From CAYLUN01 sp964386865 (GTDB lineage: Bacteria; Verrucomicrobiota; Kiritimatiellia; RFP12; UBA1067), in contig CAYLUN010000071.1 in assembly GCA_964386865.1 (NCBI GenBank), positions 1 to 28,806 on the forward strand: a DNA stretch of 28,806 nt, written 5' to 3'. The notes beneath the pieces are model-generated. The model was not told the DNA's origin and did no database searches. It saw only the letters and a list, made by a program, of their open reading frames with translations. Every line of letters starts with the position of its first letter. Position 1 is the stretch's first letter. Positions 9,904 through 18,826 of this stretch are shown one piece after another. The position numbers and the translations under genes were made by a program.

Positions 9904-10824
9904 TTAGTCCGCCCGACGGGCGTCGTGTTGCAGCACCTGTTTCAGCTGCGCGAGGCCCTCCAGGACGCGCGGCCCGGGACGGCTGACGGTGTTCAGGTCC
10001 GGCACGGTGTAGACGCGCTTGTCCCGCACGGCCGTGAGCGCGCTCCAGCCGGTCTGGCGGGCGAACAGGGTGTGAGGCTCTCGGGCGGGGGTCTCGAAGA
10101 GGCAGAGGAGGATGTCCGGGTCTTCTGAGAGCAGCCACTCCAGCGAAATGTGGTAGTAGTCGACCGCTGAGCCGTCGCCGATGCTGTCGCCGCCCGCAAG
10201 GCGCAGGAGCTCGGAGACGAAGGCGTTGCGCCCGGCTGTGATCGGGGAGTCGGCGGCGAAGAGCAGCGCGACGCGCGGGCGCACGCCCTGCGGCGCCGCC
10301 GCGGTGCGCGCGCCCGCCAGGCCGTCGCGGATCTGGGAGGCGAGCTGCTGCGCGCGGGTCTCGCAGCCGGTGAGCGACCCCACGCTGAGGATCGCGCCCG
10401 GAATCTCGTCGAGCCGGGTGCAGGCGACATGCACCAGGGGGATGCGCAGCGCCGCCAAGCGGCGGGCGAAGTCGGGGTCGGCCAGCACCGCCTCAAGGAC
10501 GTGCGTCGGCTGCGCGGCCAGCAGCGGCTCCAGATTCGGAGCGCCAAATCCGCCGACAGCCGGAACGCGGCCGCACGCCTTCGGGTAGTCGCAGGACTCG
10601 GTGCGTCCGACGAGGCTGTCGCCGGCTCCGACCGCGAAAACGATTTCGGTGAGGTTCGGCGCGGTCGAGACGAGGCGCAGCGTCGCGGGCTTGCCCGGCT
10701 GCACAGCCTCGCGGGACGAACAGCCCGCGAGGCCGAGGGCGAGCGCCGCGAGGGCTGAAAGCGCGGTGTCGCGGTTTCGGCTCGCGCGGGCGCTGGCCCT
10801 CGATCTGTGCGGTCGGGTCAACAT
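9904..10824 (-). CDS. btuF: Vitamin B12 ABC importer, substrate-binding lipoprotein
   Basis: About 306 residues. An Arg-rich N-terminus and hydrophobic stretch lead to a lipobox, GLAGC, so the mature protein should be lipid-anchored in the periplasm. The rest is a BtuF/FecB-type binding protein: RLVSTAPNLTEIVFAVGAGDSLVGRTESCDYP, then VPAVGGFGAPNLEPLLAAQPTHVLE and a C-terminal lobe ending in VYTVPDLNTVSRPGPRVLEGL. The start chosen is the ATG at 10824, 5 bases after the receptor stop; another in-frame start at 10860 would overlap the receptor gene. It passes ligand from the TonB receptor to the permease. Cobalamin is inferred from operon context. Confidence 0.88.
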   Translation of the reverse strand: MLTRPHRSRASARASRNRDTALSALAALALGLAGCSSREAVQPGKPATLRLVSTAPNLTEIVFAVGAGDSLVGRTESCDYPKACGRVPAVGGFGAPNLEPLLAAQPTHVLEAVLADPDFARRLAALRIPLVHVACTRLDEIPGAILSVGSLTGCETRAQQLASQIRDGLAGARTAAAPQGVRPRVALLFAADSPITAGRNAFVSELLRLAGGDSIGDGSAVDYYHISLEWLLSEDPDILLCLFETPAREPHTLFARQTGWSALTAVRDKRVYTVPDLNTVSRPGPRVLEGLAQLKQVLQHDARRAD

Positions 10825-10829
10825 TGCAG

Positions 10830-12818
10830 TTAGAACGTATGCGACGCGCAGAGCTTCCACGTGCGGCCGCTGGCAGGGTAGTAGCTCGTGCCGTAGAAGC
10901 TGCAGTACGCATAGTCGCGGCCGAACACGTTGTCCACGCCGGCGAGCACGCTCAGCCCCTTGGCGAAGCCAGGCTCGTAGCGCAGCGCGAGATCGAGCGT
11001 GCCGTAATCGGCGAGCTTGTCCTGGGTGTTGGAGAAGTCGGAGCCGGAGTACTGAGAGGAGACGTAGCGCACGGTTCCGAGCGCGATGAGCTGCGGGGTG
11101 AGGTACGCCTCGCCATTCGCGGTGAGCATGTGCTCGGGCACCAGGGGTACGGCTTTTCCGTCATAGTCGCCCTCGGTGAAGCAGGCGTCGGCGTAGTCAT
11201 AGGTGAAGCCGAAGCTGCCGACGCGGTCACGCGCCCAACGGGCCTTGCTTTCCACGCCTTGGCGACGCGTGTCGTCAGGCGCGTTGACGTTCATGTAGGT
11301 CGTGGGGTTGTAGTAGATCTCGTCGCTGGAGGCCAGCTCGTAGACGGTGAGCCCGAGGGTCCACTCCTTTGCGACGGCGACCTCCGCGCCCGCCTCGAGG
11401 CTGTAGCCGGTTTCCGGGACGAGGTCGGTGTTGGGGGTGCCCGTCCAGCCCACGGTTTCGTCGATGAAGGGCGCGTGATAGTAGCGCGCCGCGCGCGCGA
11501 AAACCTTGACGGCCTCGGAAGGGCGGTAGAGCACGGCGGCGTCATAGGCCCGCTCGACGTCGGTGTAGGACGTCGTGTCGGCCGCGTTTGCGATGCGGCT
11601 GCCGATTCGCTCGACGCGCGCGCCGAGCGAGAGGGACAGCGTCTCGGTGAAGAAGAACTCGTCCTTCGCGTATCCGGCGAGCGACGTGCGGTCGAAGTCC
11701 CACGCGTAGTCGTAGGGGAAGCCGTAGGATTTGCCGTGGCTGTCGATCAGCGAGGTGTCGTAGCGCAGGTCGCCGCCGGCAATCAGCTGGTTGTCGTGGC
11801 CGGCGATGGCTCCGTCGTTCGAATAGCGGGGCGTGAAGGAGTAGGTCTCGGTCTCGCTGGCACGATAGGAGGCGTAGGATGTGCCGAGGTACCGGAGGTC
11901 GGCTTCGCGGCGGCTCGCAGAGAGGTTTGCGTCAAGCCTCCCGTTGTCTCCGGCGGCCGCGCCGCCCCCGAGGTTGGCGCCCCAGGTCTTGAACCAGGCC
12001 CGGTCGTCCGGCGAGAGGGTTTGGCGGGGGTCGTCCTGAAACTGCTGCCAGCTGAGCGAGCCGGGCAGGCCGTATTCGCTGTCGTGGTAGAACGTGGAGA
12101 GCGAGACGCTCTGGCCGCCCTTCCACGCTTTGGCGACGGACGCGTCGAGGTTCCACGACTCGTAGTCGCCGTTGTCGCGGTAGCCGCCGGTCTTGTTCCA
12201 GTCCGCGCTCGCGAAGTAGGTGACGCCGTCCTCGAACGTGCCCTGCTTGCTGAGGTGCGCCGAGTACGTGTCATAGGAGCCAGCCGAGGCCGAGAGCGTG
12301 GTCGCCGGCTTGGCGTCGATGGAGGTGTCGGTGATGATGTTGATGACGCCCGCCTCGGCGAAGTCCCCGTAAAGAACCGTCTGCGAGCCGCGGATCACCT
12401 CGATGCGCTTGACCGACTGGACAGGGACCCGCATGAGGTTGGGCGAAGACATGTCGGGGTTGTTCAGCCGCTCGCCGTTCACCAGGATCAGGACGCGCCC
12501 GTGCGCGGCCTCGCCGAAGCCGCGCAGCGCGACGGAGGCGGTGGTGGGGTTATCAGAGAAGTTCTTGATGGGCAAGCCCGCCTGCTTCTGAAGCACGTCC
12601 AGCACGCTTTGGTGGCCGGCCCGCGCGATCTCGTCCGCCGTGATGACCTGCACGTTGGCGGGCATTTCTGCGGCGGTTCGCCCGGTGCGGCTGGCCTGCA
12701 CGACGATGGGCGGAATGTTCGTGGCGGGAGTTGCCTCGGGCGCGCGCTGGGCGTGGAGGGTGGCGGCGAAGGCGCACAGGGCCAAGGCGGCCGGCGCGCG
12801 GAACGGGTGTGTGTGCAT
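10830..12818 (-). CDS. btuB: TonB-dependent outer-membrane receptor, probable cobalamin receptor
   Basis: A 662-residue protein with a signal peptide (MHTHPFRA, Ala-rich core, LHA-Q). A TonB-box-like segment (PPIVVQASRTGR) precedes a plug domain (VITADEIARAGHQSVLDVLQKQAG, VALRGFGEAAHGRVLILVNGERLNN, IEVIRGSQTVLYGDFAEAGVINI). A beta-barrel follows, rich in alternating aromatic strands, and ends in a terminal Phe (LCASHTF), the outer-membrane insertion signal. Length and plug resemble BtuB. The start at 12818 has AAGAGGA about 9 bases upstream; an in-frame ATG at 12854 lacks such a site. It is the first gene of the importer operon, and its leader carries the cobalamin riboswitch. Confidence 0.93.
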   Translation of the reverse strand: MHTHPFRAPAALALCAFAATLHAQRAPEATPATNIPPIVVQASRTGRTAAEMPANVQVITADEIARAGHQSVLDVLQKQAGLPIKNFSDNPTTASVALRGFGEAAHGRVLILVNGERLNNPDMSSPNLMRVPVQSVKRIEVIRGSQTVLYGDFAEAGVINIITDTSIDAKPATTLSASAGSYDTYSAHLSKQGTFEDGVTYFASADWNKTGGYRDNGDYESWNLDASVAKAWKGGQSVSLSTFYHDSEYGLPGSLSWQQFQDDPRQTLSPDDRAWFKTWGANLGGGAAAGDNGRLDANLSASRREADLRYLGTSYASYRASETETYSFTPRYSNDGAIAGHDNQLIAGGDLRYDTSLIDSHGKSYGFPYDYAWDFDRTSLAGYAKDEFFFTETLSLSLGARVERIGSRIANAADTTSYTDVERAYDAAVLYRPSEAVKVFARAARYYHAPFIDETVGWTGTPNTDLVPETGYSLEAGAEVAVAKEWTLGLTVYELASSDEIYYNPTTYMNVNAPDDTRRQGVESKARWARDRVGSFGFTYDYADACFTEGDYDGKAVPLVPEHMLTANGEAYLTPQLIALGTVRYVSSQYSGSDFSNTQDKLADYGTLDLALRYEPGFAKGLSVLAGVDNVFGRDYAYCSFYGTSYYPASGRTWKLCASHTF

Positions 12819-12885
12819 GTTCAGCTTTTCCTCTTGCGGGAAGGTGGAGCACAACCTTCGGGCGAGAGGCGCGAACGCACGAGCG

Positions 12886-12920
12886 AAAGACGGGCCGGAA
12901 ACCGCCGGCCGTCAGTCTTT
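12886..12920 (-). terminator. Strong hairpin between riboswitch and receptor start, possible expression platform
   Basis: Two stacked 6-base stems: AAAGAC/GTCTTT outside and GGCCGG/CCGGCC inside, with an internal loop. It lies 30 bases after the aptamer and about 70 before the receptor ATG. The 3' arm ends in only three U residues, so it is a poor intrinsic terminator. A second small hairpin (GAAGGT/ACCTTC) lies between it and the ribosome site, so control may act on translation instead. Confidence 0.4.
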
Positions 12921-12949
12921 GGCTCCTCTGGCGCGAAGGAGTGCCGCGG

Positions 12950-13099
12950 ATTGCATCCAGTCCGTCTTCTGGCTCACGGCTTGACCTTGCCCCCGCCTTC
13001 TCTTCCTTGCGGAAAATGGCTTTGTTCGAGGGCTTGTAGCCGAATACAGCGGCGCGACCGCGCCCGAATCTCACGGGCTTCCGATAACCGGTGCAATAC
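12950..13099 (-). ncRNA. Cobalamin riboswitch
   Basis: Read on the minus strand, the leader carries the cobalamin aptamer core: GGAAGCCCGTGAGATTCGGG, then GCGGTCGCGCCGCTGT, the counterpart of the conserved GCCACTGT block. Further on lies a B12-box-like GAGCCAGAAGAC. The ends pair as a P1 stem: ATTGCA (13099-13094) with TGCAAT (12955-12950), each flanked by CC/GG. The element starts a few bases after the predicted transcription start and precedes the TonB receptor. Members of this family repress uptake genes when adenosylcobalamin is bound. Confidence 0.88.
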
Positions 13100-13109
13100 T
13101 GTCGTGAAG

Positions 13110-13138
13110 ATTAGTTGAATCGGCGGCACGTGTCAACC
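13110..13138 (-). promoter_or_regulatory. btuB: Promoter of the B12 uptake operon
   Basis: On the minus strand, TTGACA (13138-13133), exactly 17 bases, then TAATCT (13115-13110). This is nearly consensus sigma-70 and places the transcription start about 5 bases before the riboswitch P1 stem. Confidence 0.75.
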
Positions 13139-13168
13139 GCGAATCGGATGCCCGCCGGGCGCTTTCCG

Positions 13169-13197
13169 TTGACTCCCGCTACCCACGCCTGTAACAT
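13169..13197 (+). promoter_or_regulatory. Promoter of the glycosyltransferase-TPR gene
   Basis: TTGACT (13169-13174), a 17-base spacer and TAACAT (13192-13197). The start codon at 13234 would follow a leader of about 30 bases. The promoter diverges from that of the B12 operon, with about 30 bases between the two -35 boxes. Confidence 0.6.
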
Positions 13198-13233
13198 GCC
13201 CTTCAAACCGATGGTTTCTGTTGCGGGTAAACC

Positions 13234-15105
13234 GTGTTAGCGCGTCTTCACTCCATAGGGCGTTCCGCCTCGCGGCTGGTTTCAGGAGGGGGGTGGCAGA
13301 CCGCCCTGTCGCTGGCGTTCCTTGCGGCCGTCGTACAGTTCGTTTTCCTCGCCGAGACCTGGCAGTCCTGGATGTTCCGCTATCCGCTGGTCGACGCCGC
13401 CACCTACTCGAACCAGGCGCAGGACATCCTCGCGGGCACAGGCGTTCAGGGCCCCTACTGGCAGCCGCCCGGCTACCTCTATGTGCTGGCTCTGCTGAAG
13501 TGGATGTGCGGGGGCTCGACACCCGTGGTGCGCGCGGCTCAGGGGCTGCTGCTGGCGCCGCTGCTGAGTGTGCTGACGTGGCGTCTCGCGCGGTGCCTGC
13601 TGCCGTCGCGCTGGTCGTTTGCCGCTGGGGTTGTCGTCAGCCTCGTCGGCCCTCTGGTGTTCTACGCGTCCCAGCTTTTGCCTGCCGTGCCCGCCGCCGT
13701 CCTTGTGACCGCCGCGCTTCTGTCGGGCGCGTGGGCGTCGGGGCGGCCGTCGGGCGGGCGCTGGCTGCTGACGGGCGCGTGGGCTGGCCTGTCCGCGGTG
13801 ATGGTGGCGACGAGCGTCGCGCTCCTGCCGATGCTGGCGCTGGCCGCGTGGTGCGCGTCGGCCACGCTGAAGGTGCGGGCTCGGCATGTCTTGGCGCTCG
13901 CCGTGGGGGCGGCCTGCGCGGTGCTGCCCGTCTCGTGTCGCAATTACGCGGAGAGCGGCCGCTGGGTGTGGCTGTCGACCAACGACGGCGTCAACCTCTA
14001 CATTGGCAACGGCAAGGGGTGGCCCGGCAGCCTGTGCGCGCTGCCGGGCCTCGACTGGGACGCGCTCGTTCGGCTGCCGTATGAGCGGGGCGGCGCGAGG
14101 GACGAGGCGGAGGCGTCGCGCTGGTTTCGCCAGAAGGCCGCGCGCGATGTCGTCTCCGACCCGCTGGGCGCCCTGACGCGGCTCGGAGTCAAAGCGGCGG
14201 TCTTCTGGCACGGGCGCGAGATCCCTCGCAACATCGACCTCTACGGGTGGAGGTGCGAATCGTCCGTGCTGAGGGCGGCGGTTTGGCGGCAGGGGCTCTG
14301 CTTTCCGGTCGGGCTGCTTGTGCCTTTGGCCGCCGTCGGGGCGCTGGCTGTAGGCCGGCGCCGAGAAGGCCGGCTGGTCGTTTCCGCCGTCGTGTGCTTC
14401 GGCCTTCTCGTCGCGCTGTTCTTCCCCTGTTCGCGCTACCGCGTGCCTGTGCTTCCGGCGCTGGTCGTGCTGGCCCTGGCCGGCCTGCACGCGCTGGCGC
14501 AGGCGGTCCGCGCGGAAAAGGTGCGCACGGCGGCCTGGCAGGGCGGCGTCGTCATCGCCCTCGGCGTGGGGGTGAACTGGCCGATTCGCTGGCCGACGGA
14601 CGGCGTGCGTTACGACGCCCACCTGCTGAGCGCGGTTGGGACGTCGGCCGATGTGTGCGACGGAGATCTCCTCGCGGCCAGAAAGTACCACGAGTCCGCC
14701 GTGCGCCTTGATCCGCGTTTCGCAGACGCTCACTTCGATCTCGGAACGGTGTGCGCGCGCCTGCGTGACACGACTCGCGCTGAGGCCTGCTACAGGGCCG
14801 CGCTCGCGTCTCGCCCCGACCACGATAAGGCGCACGTCAATTTGGCGCTGCTCCTTGCTGGGCGCGGCGAGACGGGCGAAGCGCTTGAGCATCTTGTCAA
14901 GGCGGAAGCGCTCAATCCGCTGAACGCCAACACCTGGTATAACCATGCGGCGATTCTCCTGCGGATGGGGCGCGCACGCGACGCGCTGGAGCCCATGCGC
15001 CGAGCGGCGGAGCGCGACTCCCAGCACCGAGCCCTGTATCAAGCGCTTTTGCAGAAAGCCAAGGCGCGGCCCGCGGAGGAGCCTGGCTCGATTGAGGCGC
15101 GCTGA
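13234..15105 (+). CDS. Polytopic membrane glycosyltransferase-like protein (GT39/PMT type) with C-terminal TPRs
   Basis: A 623-residue protein read from a GTG start. The first 450 or so residues hold roughly ten hydrophobic segments. The first periplasmic loop resembles lipid-linked sugar transferases of the PMT/ArnT group: an Asp in YPLVDAATYSNQAQDILAG, then PYWQPPGYLYVLALLKW. After the last membrane segment (about 430-445), residues 470-610 form three to four tetratricopeptide repeats, for example ARKYHESAVRLDPRFADAHFDLGTV, AEACYRAALASRPDHDKAHVNLALL and the NTWYNHAAILLRMGRARDALEP unit. Such fusions are common in PVC and delta-type bacteria. The TPRs would face the periplasm or cytoplasm depending on the helix count. 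Donor and acceptor are unknown. No strong Shine-Dalgarno site is seen before the GTG. Confidence 0.75.
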   Translation: MLARLHSIGRSASRLVSGGGWQTALSLAFLAAVVQFVFLAETWQSWMFRYPLVDAATYSNQAQDILAGTGVQGPYWQPPGYLYVLALLKWMCGGSTPVVRAAQGLLLAPLLSVLTWRLARCLLPSRWSFAAGVVVSLVGPLVFYASQLLPAVPAAVLVTAALLSGAWASGRPSGGRWLLTGAWAGLSAVMVATSVALLPMLALAAWCASATLKVRARHVLALAVGAACAVLPVSCRNYAESGRWVWLSTNDGVNLYIGNGKGWPGSLCALPGLDWDALVRLPYERGGARDEAEASRWFRQKAARDVVSDPLGALTRLGVKAAVFWHGREIPRNIDLYGWRCESSVLRAAVWRQGLCFPVGLLVPLAAVGALAVGRRREGRLVVSAVVCFGLLVALFFPCSRYRVPVLPALVVLALAGLHALAQAVRAEKVRTAAWQGGVVIALGVGVNWPIRWPTDGVRYDAHLLSAVGTSADVCDGDLLAARKYHESAVRLDPRFADAHFDLGTVCARLRDTTRAEACYRAALASRPDHDKAHVNLALLLAGRGETGEALEHLVKAEALNPLNANTWYNHAAILLRMGRARDALEPMRRAAERDSQHRALYQALLQKAKARPAEEPGSIEAR

Positions 15106-15182
15106 AGAAGGGCGGCCGGGCGACCGCGGCCTCTTCGCCTTCCGCGCGGCTCAAGCGCGCCCGGCAAGTCGCATCCGAGCGT

Positions 15183-15986
15183 CTACCGCAGCGCCCTCTT
15201 GCGGACGGCGACCTTCCCGCTGCAATCCGTGCCGCCCGCGCCCTTGACGCGGGCTTTGACGCCGTAGTGGGCGCCGGCGGCAGGGGAGACGAGCTTGAGC
15301 CTGTAAATGGTGTCTTGGCGCCCGCGGCCGGCTCCGCCGGGGTGCGGGTCCCGCGCCACTTCGGCGCCGCCCGCCGTCAGGGCCACCCACTCGATCGCGA
15401 TCGCGTTCTCGCCGCCGTCGTAAAGGAACTCGATCTCGTAAACCCCTTCGCCGTCAAACGCGTCGCCGAGGGGGAATTCGACCTCTGCCCACTCGGCGCC
15501 GATGTCGGCAGGCTTCCAGCTCCAGACGATTTTTCCGAGCTTGGCCGGGTCGTGCGGGAAACTCTTGATGATGGGTTTCCACATTTTGCGGCCCGCGTTC
15601 ACCTCCGCCGTCAAAAAGTAGGACCGGCCTGGCTCCGCGACGAACCTGACCTTGACATTCTGCTTCTGAACCTCGCCGTCAGTGATCAAGCCGATGGTCA
15701 TCACGTGCGGGCCAGGAAGGAGTAAGATCCGCCGCCCCGACTTGGCGAAAAACAGTCCCTTTGCGCGAGCGCCGTCCACCGATTCGATCACCACCCGCCG
15801 CAGCTCGTCGAGCGTCTCATAGAGCCGGGGCTCGATGTGCTCCGCGTTCGGGTCCTGCAAGAGGATGGCCACTTCCTCTAGCGGCCGTTCGGGCCCCTCA
15901 TACAGCTTCGACGTCGAGAGGCAGCCGGTGCCGATGGCCGCGACCGCTAAGCACGTGAGCCCGATGCCAAACCAAGTTGCTTTCAT
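15183..15986 (-). CDS. Hypothetical lipoprotein
   Basis: A 267-residue protein. MKATWFGIGLTCLAVAAIGTGC gives a clear lipoprotein signal with lipid-modified Cys22. I do not recognise the family. The middle part (LLLPGPHVMTIGLITDGEVQKQNVKVRFVAEPGRSYFLTAEV) looks like a beta-sandwich, similar in style to PEGA-like or carboxypeptidase-regulatory modules. The segment ending in YEIEFLYDGGENAIAIEWVALTAGG resembles the carbohydrate-binding-like modules of secreted proteins. The chosen ATG at 15986 is not preceded by a Shine-Dalgarno site, but a promoter ends 9 bases away. The frame stays open well upstream, only because it lies opposite asnS. The gene converges with the glycosyltransferase gene. Confidence 0.75.
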   Translation of the reverse strand: MKATWFGIGLTCLAVAAIGTGCLSTSKLYEGPERPLEEVAILLQDPNAEHIEPRLYETLDELRRVVIESVDGARAKGLFFAKSGRRILLLPGPHVMTIGLITDGEVQKQNVKVRFVAEPGRSYFLTAEVNAGRKMWKPIIKSFPHDPAKLGKIVWSWKPADIGAEWAEVEFPLGDAFDGEGVYEIEFLYDGGENAIAIEWVALTAGGAEVARDPHPGGAGRGRQDTIYRLKLVSPAAGAHYGVKARVKGAGGTDCSGKVAVRKRALR

Positions 15987-15995
15987 ATGCGCTAT

Positions 15996-16023
15996 GGTAT
16001 AGAACGGCGAAAGACGTTTGCAA
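15996..16023 (-). promoter_or_regulatory. Promoter of the 267-residue lipoprotein
   Basis: On the minus strand, TTGCAA (16023-16018), a 16-base spacer and TATACC (16001-15996). Only 9 bases separate the -10 box from the ATG at 15986, so transcription should begin at or within 3 bases of the start codon. Confidence 0.45.
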
Positions 16024-16037
16024 GCCGAAAAGCGGCG

Positions 16038-16066
16038 TGGCAGTTGGGGGTCGGCCATGCTAAGAT
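16038..16066 (+). promoter_or_regulatory. asnS: Possible asnS promoter
   Basis: TGGCAG (16038-16043), a 17-base spacer and TAAGAT (16061-16066), 28 bases before the ATG. The -10 box is reasonable and the -35 box is weak. Confidence 0.35.
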
Positions 16067-16094
16067 GAAGACATCGTGTGAAGGAGAAGCTGAC

Positions 16095-17483
<1,389 letters not shown>

Positions 17484-17561
17484 CCACGCGCGGCACTTCC
17501 TGACGACTGGTTCACCCGCTCGGCGGGAGTCATCCTTCTCGGCTCATTCTGTGAATAAGCA

Positions 17562-17618
17562 GCCGAACCGCTAATTACGAACGCGCATCAGCGCGTTCCG
17601 TGATCTCGCTGGTTGATC
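17562..17618 (-). repeat. Weak attC-like element after the intact lipoprotein gene
   Basis: Read on the minus strand, the element begins at the TGA stop with GATCAAC and ends with GTTCGGC 57 bases on. These are degenerate versions of the RYYYAAC and GTTRRRY boxes of attC sites. The centre is a perfect 8-base hairpin, GAACGCGC/GCGCGTTC, with loop TGAT (17579-17598); outer pairing (AACC/GGTT) is broken by bulges. Position and length suit an attC, but only about four of seven outer bases pair. An ordinary hairpin is the alternative. Confidence 0.35.
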
Positions 17619-17997
17619 ATCTTTCCTCAAGTTTCACAACCTGCCTCAAGTCGATGCATTTCCCTTGGTACGCCATCACGCCTGTTCCAACATCGCCGGT
17701 GAACCAGACGGTGTACTTCTGCCCGTGCTTGAGCTGGAAAGTAGTGTCCTTGATCTGGTTGTTGATCCAGTAGATGACGAAGGGATCGCCGGAATCCACA
17801 AGGCGAGTCATGTATCCGTCACACCAGACTGAGTGCCCTCCGGATTCGTTGATGTTATGGCCAAAGTGTTCCTCCGCCTTCACCACCTCGATTTGAACCG
17901 TCTGTGCGAGTTCTTTGCCTGCACGTTCAGTCCGGGTGCTACTGCATCCGCAGAACGTCGCCAGCACAAAGAGAGCAATCGTACGTTCTCTTATCAT
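17617..17997 (-). CDS. Small hypothetical lipoprotein, probable gene-cassette cargo
   Basis: A 126-residue protein. MIRERTIALFVLATFCGCSS is a lipoprotein signal with modified Cys at about position 18, followed by a short linker. The remaining 90 or so residues include HNINESGGHSVWCDGYMTRLVD, FVIYWINNQIKDTTFQLKHGQKYTVWFTGDVGTGV and a final strand LRQVVKLEER. This looks like a small beta-rich domain that I do not recognise. GGAGG (18001-18005 read in reverse) sits just before the ATG at 17997 and overlaps the 3' core of the attC-like element, as is usual for cassette genes. Base composition is visibly less GC-rich than the flanking genes, which suggests transfer. Confidence 0.7.
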   Translation of the reverse strand: MIRERTIALFVLATFCGCSSTRTERAGKELAQTVQIEVVKAEEHFGHNINESGGHSVWCDGYMTRLVDSGDPFVIYWINNQIKDTTFQLKHGQKYTVWFTGDVGTGVMAYQGKCIDLRQVVKLEER

Positions 17998-18002
17998 GCG
18001 TC

Positions 18003-18074
18003 CTCCAACGTCAGCGACCACCGAACCCGTGAGCCGCAGGCGAACGAGGGTTCGGTGTGTCGCCGTTGTTGGGC
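18003..18074 (-). repeat. Integron attC-like recombination site
   Basis: On the minus strand, the 72-base element opens with GCCCAAC (18074-18068, an exact RYYYAAC box) and closes with GTTGGAG (18009-18003, GTTRRRY with one mismatch). Between them are GCGAC/GTCGC (5 pairs), one unpaired base at 18058, then a 10-base stem (18019-18028 with 18048-18057) and a 19-base loop. Outer cores, an unpaired central spacer and a single extrahelical base are the architecture that integron integrases recognise as a folded single strand. It starts 10 bases after the stop of one small lipoprotein gene and ends 5 bases before the ATG of the next, as expected between cassettes. Confidence 0.65.
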
Positions 18075-18084
18075 ATCATCTTTA

Positions 18085-18541
18085 TTATTGTCGATCCCAA
18101 ATTGCGGCAGATGAACTTTGTGACCCGTCAGTGGCTGTGCCAATCCGACATTCGGTGATCATTTTTTTGTCGGCAGACATCGTCAGAACGCGTTTGACGT
18201 TGATCTTGCCCTGATTATAGATGGTCGTTTCGTCACGTATGGTTTGAATGACGAGGTCGTTCCCCTGCCAATATGAAATCAACGGCAGGGAACCCCCGTA
18301 TGGTCGTCTTGTGCTCCAGACCATCTGTTTTCCCTTTGAAGTCAAGAATACGCGTGTTCTTCCCATCTTCAACGCTGATCATTACTCGGATGTCTGGTTC
18401 GGTGTGAGTAATTGTGTAGTATTCATTAGCGTTTCTGATTTTCCATGCCCCGCTGAAGTTTGGCCGTTGTGTTTCTGCTGATGTTATGGACTGAGTCGTG
18501 CTACACGATGTACAGACCAAAGTGACCAAAGAAGCCACCAT
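18085..18541 (-). pseudogene. Frameshifted small lipoprotein gene
   Basis: Two overlapping minus-strand frames join into one plausible protein. The first, from 18541, reads MVASLVTLVCTSCSTTQ, then FSGAWKIRNANEYYTITHTEPDIRV and ILDFKGK. The second carries on from KGKQMVWSTRRPYGG through PLISYWQGNDLVIQTIRDE to LTMSADKKMITECRIG, ending at 18085. The switch falls near the A- and G-rich run at about 18327-18340. FSGAWK, WQGNDLVIQT and LTMSADKK are the order of strands seen in small lipocalin-like lipoproteins. A second lesion is likely: an ATG at 18573 with a good AAGGAAAG site is out of frame with the signal peptide. Either the gene is decayed or the assembly has indels. An attC-like site follows it. 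Confidence 0.6.
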
Positions 18542-18697
18542 AAACCGATGCCTTGCGTCATACTGCGTGTCATTCTTTCTTTCCTTTCGTTCTTGTTGCC
18601 AATATGAAAATAGGCGTCCAGACGCAATCCGCGGGTCTGGCGAGTAAACCGATGCTGAACGCCGGTTAAGAAGAAATTACTTGGAGCGCGGGTTTGA

Positions 18698-18775
18698 CGT
18701 TATGTACCGCCAGGCCGTGCATAACGGCCAGACGGTTTTGCGGACATAGAGCGTTGGTTCTGGTAACGCCTGGCG
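18698..18775. repeat. Nested inverted repeats, possible degenerate attC
   Basis: CGTTATG (18698-18704) pairs with CATAACG (18720-18726). CGCCAGGC (18708-18715) pairs with GCCTGGCG (18768-18775), enclosing a smaller CCAGA/TCTGG pair. The two hairpins are mutually exclusive. GTTATG/CATAAC resembles the core of some attC sites but does not fit the strict consensus. Confidence 0.45.
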
Positions 18776-18795
18776 ATAGGCTACGTGGGGAACGA

Positions 18796-18826
18796 GATCG
18801 ATCCCGATCCCGATAGCGATAGCGAT
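18796..18826. repeat. Short tandem CGATCC/CGATAG repeat
   Basis: About 31 bases of 6-base units, CGATCC-type copies followed by CGATAG-type copies (GATCGATCCCGATCCCGATA and then GCGATAGCGAT). No coding or structural role is evident. Confidence 0.5.

Noticed and set aside
10824..13118. A long plus-strand open frame (over 760 codons) opposite the TonB receptor and its leader
   Set aside because: Its product is low-complexity (rich in Val, Arg, Gly, Glu) with no recognisable domain, and it is antisense to a clear receptor, a riboswitch and a promoter. High GC keeps such frames open.
17515..17527. CCCGC-TCG-GCGGG hairpin after asnS as an intrinsic terminator
   Set aside because: It has a short 5-base stem and no U-rich tail. 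It may fold, but there is no support for termination.
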